Assembly (NCBI RefSeq): GCF_932526225.1
Contig: NC_064039.1
Coordinates: 14,402,139-14,466,138 of the forward strand
Direction of reading: 5' to 3'
Length of the DNA: 64,000 nucleotides
Source of the DNA: Nematostella vectensis
Taxonomy: Eukaryota > Cnidaria > Anthozoa > Actiniaria > Edwardsiidae
Made by a program: the position numbers and the translations under genes. This document shows, in pieces, positions 60,501 through 64,000 of this stretch. Position 1 is the first letter of the stretch; every line of letters begins with the position of its first letter. The notes below the pieces were generated by a model. That model was not told the DNA's origin and did no database searches. It worked only from the letters and a program-made list of their open reading frames with translations.

Positions 60501-63500
60501 TGCTATCTCGACGACATCTTCGATTGAAAGCACAATCATGGCAAGCGTTGCTTCTTCTATCCAACTCAACATCACTTCAAACACAACGATGGCAGTTAAC
60601 GACACCTTGAGGACGACATCAACAAGTACGGTTTTCCCAACAACGATCACACCATCACCCAATATTACAAGCTACCCCTCATTGATGACGTCGGCAGTGG
60701 GTAATTTTACAAGCGCAACAAGTGTTGTCTTTGACTCGACTACTCCAAATGCAACTACGCTCGTACCAAGCATCAGTGCCTCTATCTCACCAAACGTCAC
60801 AATAAACATGACTAGAGAAGCGAACAGCACTATGATTCTTCCCTCGACAAGAGTGCCATACAATACAACGCTCATACCAGCGCCGAATGCAACAAGTACT
60901 GCAGCAACAACGATGTCACCATCATATGTAGCCAATATGACGACACTGGATTCTTCTGTTAGCTTGACGAGATCTTCATTGTCAACCACATTGATCCCAA
61001 GCATTAGCACGTCTATTTTGCCTTACAATACAACCGTCATCGCAACACCAAACACAACAAGATTGGTGACTTCAACGATCTCATCGTCTACTGTAAATGT
61101 GAGTGCTATCTCGACGACATCATCGATTGAAAGCACAATCATGGCAAGCGTTGCTTCTTCTATCCAACTCAACATCACCTCAAACACAACGATGGCAGTT
61201 AACGACACCTTGAGGAAGACATCAACAAGTGCGGTTTTCCCAACAACGATCACACCATCACCCAATATTACAAGCTACCCCTCATTGATGACGTCGGCAG
61301 TGGGTAATTTTACAAGCGCAAAAAGTGTTGTCTTTGACTCGACTACTCTAAATGCAACTACGCTCGTACCAAGCATCAGTGCCTCTATCTCACCAAACGT
61401 CACAATAAACATGACTAGAGAAGCGAACAGCACTATGATTCTTCCCTCGACAAGCGTGCCATACAATACAACGCTCATACCAGCGCCGAATGCAACAAGT
61501 ACTGCAGCAACAACGATGTCACCATCATATGTAGCCAATATGACGACACTGGATTCTTCTGTTAGCTTGACGAGATCTTTATTGTCAACCACATTGATCC
61601 CAAGCATTAGCACGTCTATTTTGCCTTACAATACAACCGTCATCGCAACACCAAACACAACAAGATTGGTGACTTCAACGATCTCATCGTCTACTGTAAA
61701 TGTGAGTGCTATTTCGACGACATCTTCGATTGAAAGCACAATCATGGCAAGCGTTGCTTCTTCTATCCAACTCAACGTCACCTCAAACACAACGATGGCA
61801 GTTAACGACACCTTGAGGACGACATCAACAAGTACGGTTTTCCCAACAACGATCACACCATCACCCAATATTACAAGCTACCCCTCAATGATGACGTCGG
61901 CAGTGGGTAATTTTACAAGCGCAACAAGTGTTGTCTTTGACTCGACTACTCCAAATGCAACTACGCTCGTACCAAGCATCACTGCCTCTATCTCACCAAA
62001 CGTCACAATAAACGTGACTAGAGAAGCGAACAGCACTATGATTCTTCCCTCGACAAGAGTGCCATACAATACAACGCTCATACCAGCAACGAATGCAACA
62101 AGTACTGCAGCAACAACGATGTCACCATCATATGTAGACAATATGACGACACTGGATTCTTCTGTTAGCTTGACGAGATCTTCATTGTCAACCACATTGA
62201 TCCCAAGCATTAGCACGTCTATTTTGCCTTACAATACAACCGTCATCGCAACACGAAACACAACAAGATTGGTGACTTCAACGATCTCATCGTCTACTGT
62301 AAATGTGAGTGCTATCTCGACGACATCTTCGATTGAAAGCACAATCATGGCAAGCGTTGCTTCTTCTATCCAACTCAACATCACTTCAAACACAACGATG
62401 GCAGTTAACGACACCTTGAGGACGACATCAACAAGTACGGTTTTCCCAACAACGATCACACCATCACCCAATATTACAAGCTACCCTTCATTGATGACGT
62501 CGGCAGTGGGTAATTTTACAAGCGCAACAAGTGTTGTCTTTGACTCGACTACTCCAAATGCAACTACGCTCGTACCAAGCATCAGTGCCTCTATCTCACC
62601 AAACGTCACAATAAACATGACTAGAGAAGCGAACAGCACTATGATTCTTCCCTCGACAAGAGTGCCATACAATACAACGCTCATACCAGCGTCGAATGCA
62701 ACAAGTACTGCAGCAACAACGATGTCACCATCATATGTAGCCAATATGACGACACTGGATTCTTCTGTTAGCTTGACGAGATCTTCATTGTCAACCACAT
62801 TGATCCCAAGCATTAGCACGTCTATTTTGCCTTACAATACAACCGTCATCGCAACACCAAACACAACAAGATTGGTGACTTCAACGATCTCATCGTCTAC
62901 TGTAAATGTGAGTGCTATCTCGACGACATCATCGATTGAAAGCACAATCATGGCAAGCGTTGCTTCTTCTATCCAACGCAACATCACCTCAAACATAACG
63001 ATGGCAGTTAACGACACCTTGAGGACGACATCAACAAGTGCGGTTTTCAAAACAACGATCACACCATCACCCAATATTACAAGCTACCCCTCATTGATGA
63101 CGTCGGCAGTGGGTAATTTTACAAGCGCAACAAGTGTTGTCTTTGACTCGACTACTCCAAATGCAACTTCGCTAGTACCAAGCATCAGTGCCTCTATCTC
63201 ACCAAACGTCACAATAAACATGACTAAAGAAGCGAAGAGCACTATGATTTTTCCCTCGACAAGCGTGCCATACAATACAACGCTTATACTAGCGCCGAAT
63301 GCAACAAGTACTGCAGCAACAACGATGTCACCATCATATGTAGCCAATATGACGACACTGGATTCTTCTGTTAGCTTGACGAGATCTTCATTGTCAACCA
63401 CATTGATCCCAAGCATTAGCACGTCTATTTTGCCTTACAATACAACCGTCATCGCAACACCAAACACAACAAGATTGGTGACTTCAACGATCTCATCGTC

Positions 63501-64000
63501 TACTGTAAATGTGAGTGCTATCTCGACGACATCTTCGATTGAAAGCACAATCATGGCAAGCGTTGCTTCTTCTATCCAACTCAACATCACTTCAAACACA
63601 ACGATGGCAGTTAACGACACGTTGAGGACGACATCGACAAGTGCGGTTTTCCCAACAACGATCACACCATCACCCAATATTACAAGCTACCCTTCATTGA
63701 TGACGTCGGCAGTGGGTAATTTTACAAGCGCAACAAGTGTTGTCTTTGACTCGACTACTCCAAATGCAACTACGCCCGTACCAAGCATCAGTGCCTCTAT
63801 CTCACCAAACGTCACAATAAACATGACTAGAGGAGCGAACAGCACTATGATTCTTCCCTCGACAAGCGTGCCATACAATACAACGCTTATACCAGCGCCG
63901 AATGCAACAAGTACTGCAGCAACAACGATGTCACCATCATATGTAGCCAATATGACGACACTGGATTCTTCTGTTAGCTTGACGAGATCTTCATTGTCAA
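39545..64000 (+). CDS. Giant mucin-like, sequon-saturated repeat protein (partial; continues past the window)
   Basis: One frame is open from the acceptor at 39544 to the last base, about 8,150 codons, with no stop seen. The first in-frame ATG is at 39577 (MASTTSTVAEAATF). If translation began there it would have no signal peptide, so an upstream exon is likely. Residues up to about position 40040 are nonrepeated Ser/Thr-rich sequence; then come about 40 copies of a 201-residue unit. The unit is about 43% Ser+Thr, has no Cys, and has 15 Asn, all in N-X-S/T (for example NVS, NIT, NDT, NFT, NAT, NMT). Every unit is 603 or 600 bp, so the frame is never lost. The expected product is a very long, extended, densely glycosylated secreted or surface protein. 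The 3' end, any membrane anchor and the function are outside view. I read the unit variants by eye and did not machine-check every codon. Confidence 0.85.
40041..40180 (+). repeat. Diverged, internally deleted first repeat unit
   Basis: Matches unit residues from about ISPNVTINMTREANST to NATSTA, with many substitutions (INRTREANSTTILTSTS, LKRAPSATSTA). It then jumps in frame to the SYPSLITS segment and skips about 125 residues of a normal unit. It is the degenerate left edge of the array. Confidence 0.75.
40179..64000 (+). repeat. 603-bp coding satellite array, about 39.5 units
   Basis: Successive units are 603 bp, except three of 600 bp (starting near 40782, 41985 and 58866) that lack one ACA codon in CCAAACACA(ACA)AGATTG. 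Shared variants show higher-order blocks: 46806-52835 and 52836-58865 are two copies of a 10-unit, 6,030-bp block. The 8-9 units from 41985 recur from 58866, 16,881 bp (28 units) later. Some adjacent units are nearly identical, which points to recent unequal exchange or conversion. The array does not end in the window. Confidence 0.97.

Noticed and set aside
40179-63950. Alternating 112- and 80-codon minus-strand open frames in every 603-bp unit
   Set aside because: They are antisense shadows: each unit has two antisense stops, while the plus frame has none over about 24 kb and has glycoprotein-like composition.

Overview
The window reads as animal nuclear DNA, most likely from a cnidarian (sea anemone or coral type). 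The reasons are an AT-rich, repeat-dense background, GT-AG introns, a rhodopsin-class GPCR, a TSP1/SEA-domain membrane protein, and non-LTR retrotransposon and DNA-transposon remnants. The taxon is an inference; no species marker was found. About half of the 64 kb is tandem repeat, in at least six unrelated arrays with units of 603, 36, 33, 32, 25 and about 49-67 bp.

Layout. (1) 653-1891, minus: an intact single-exon class A GPCR. (2) 1.9-8.3 kb: intergenic DNA with a duplicated ~250 bp block around an ATT microsatellite, a Penelope-like or hammerhead-like motif, and a small inverted-repeat element. (3) 8.27-15.64 kb: a nested transposon stack. A 32-bp minisatellite holds a 5'-truncated LINE. 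That LINE is split by an element with an 8-bp target duplication, a TTAA-flanked piggyBac-like element and a ~3.2 kb inverted-repeat element. Removing the first of these in thought puts the LINE back in frame. (4) 19.6-21.7 kb: a 36-bp minisatellite. (5) 22402-29009, plus: a four-coding-exon gene, assembled here from splice sites and codon phase, for a 327-residue type I membrane protein (signal peptide, TSP1, Thr/Pro linker, SEA, TM, short tail). Its last intron contains a ~4.3 kb array of 33-bp units, most of which carry a 5'-splice-site-like GGGTGAGA. (6) 29-39.5 kb: intergenic or intronic DNA with two minisatellites, a 176-bp element with a 5-bp target duplication, and two adjacent tandem duplications.

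(7) 39545-64000 and beyond, plus: the main discovery. One reading frame stays open for about 24.4 kb (about 8,150 codons) and runs off the window. It consists of about 40 copies of a 201-residue (603 bp) Ser/Thr-rich, Cys-free unit in which all 15 Asn of the consensus lie in N-X-S/T sequons. Length changes are whole codons. The units form higher-order blocks: a 10-unit block repeated in tandem, and an 8-9 unit block repeated 28 units later. It looks like the central exon of a giant mucin-like or heavily N-glycosylated secreted or surface protein. A splice acceptor lies at 39544, and a phase-compatible signal-peptide-like exon lies 6 kb upstream at 33552-33603.

The three protein genes are all membrane or extracellular in type. 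Nothing in the sequence shows that they act in one pathway. All frame and splice statements come from reading by eye; no alignment, transcript or database search was run.
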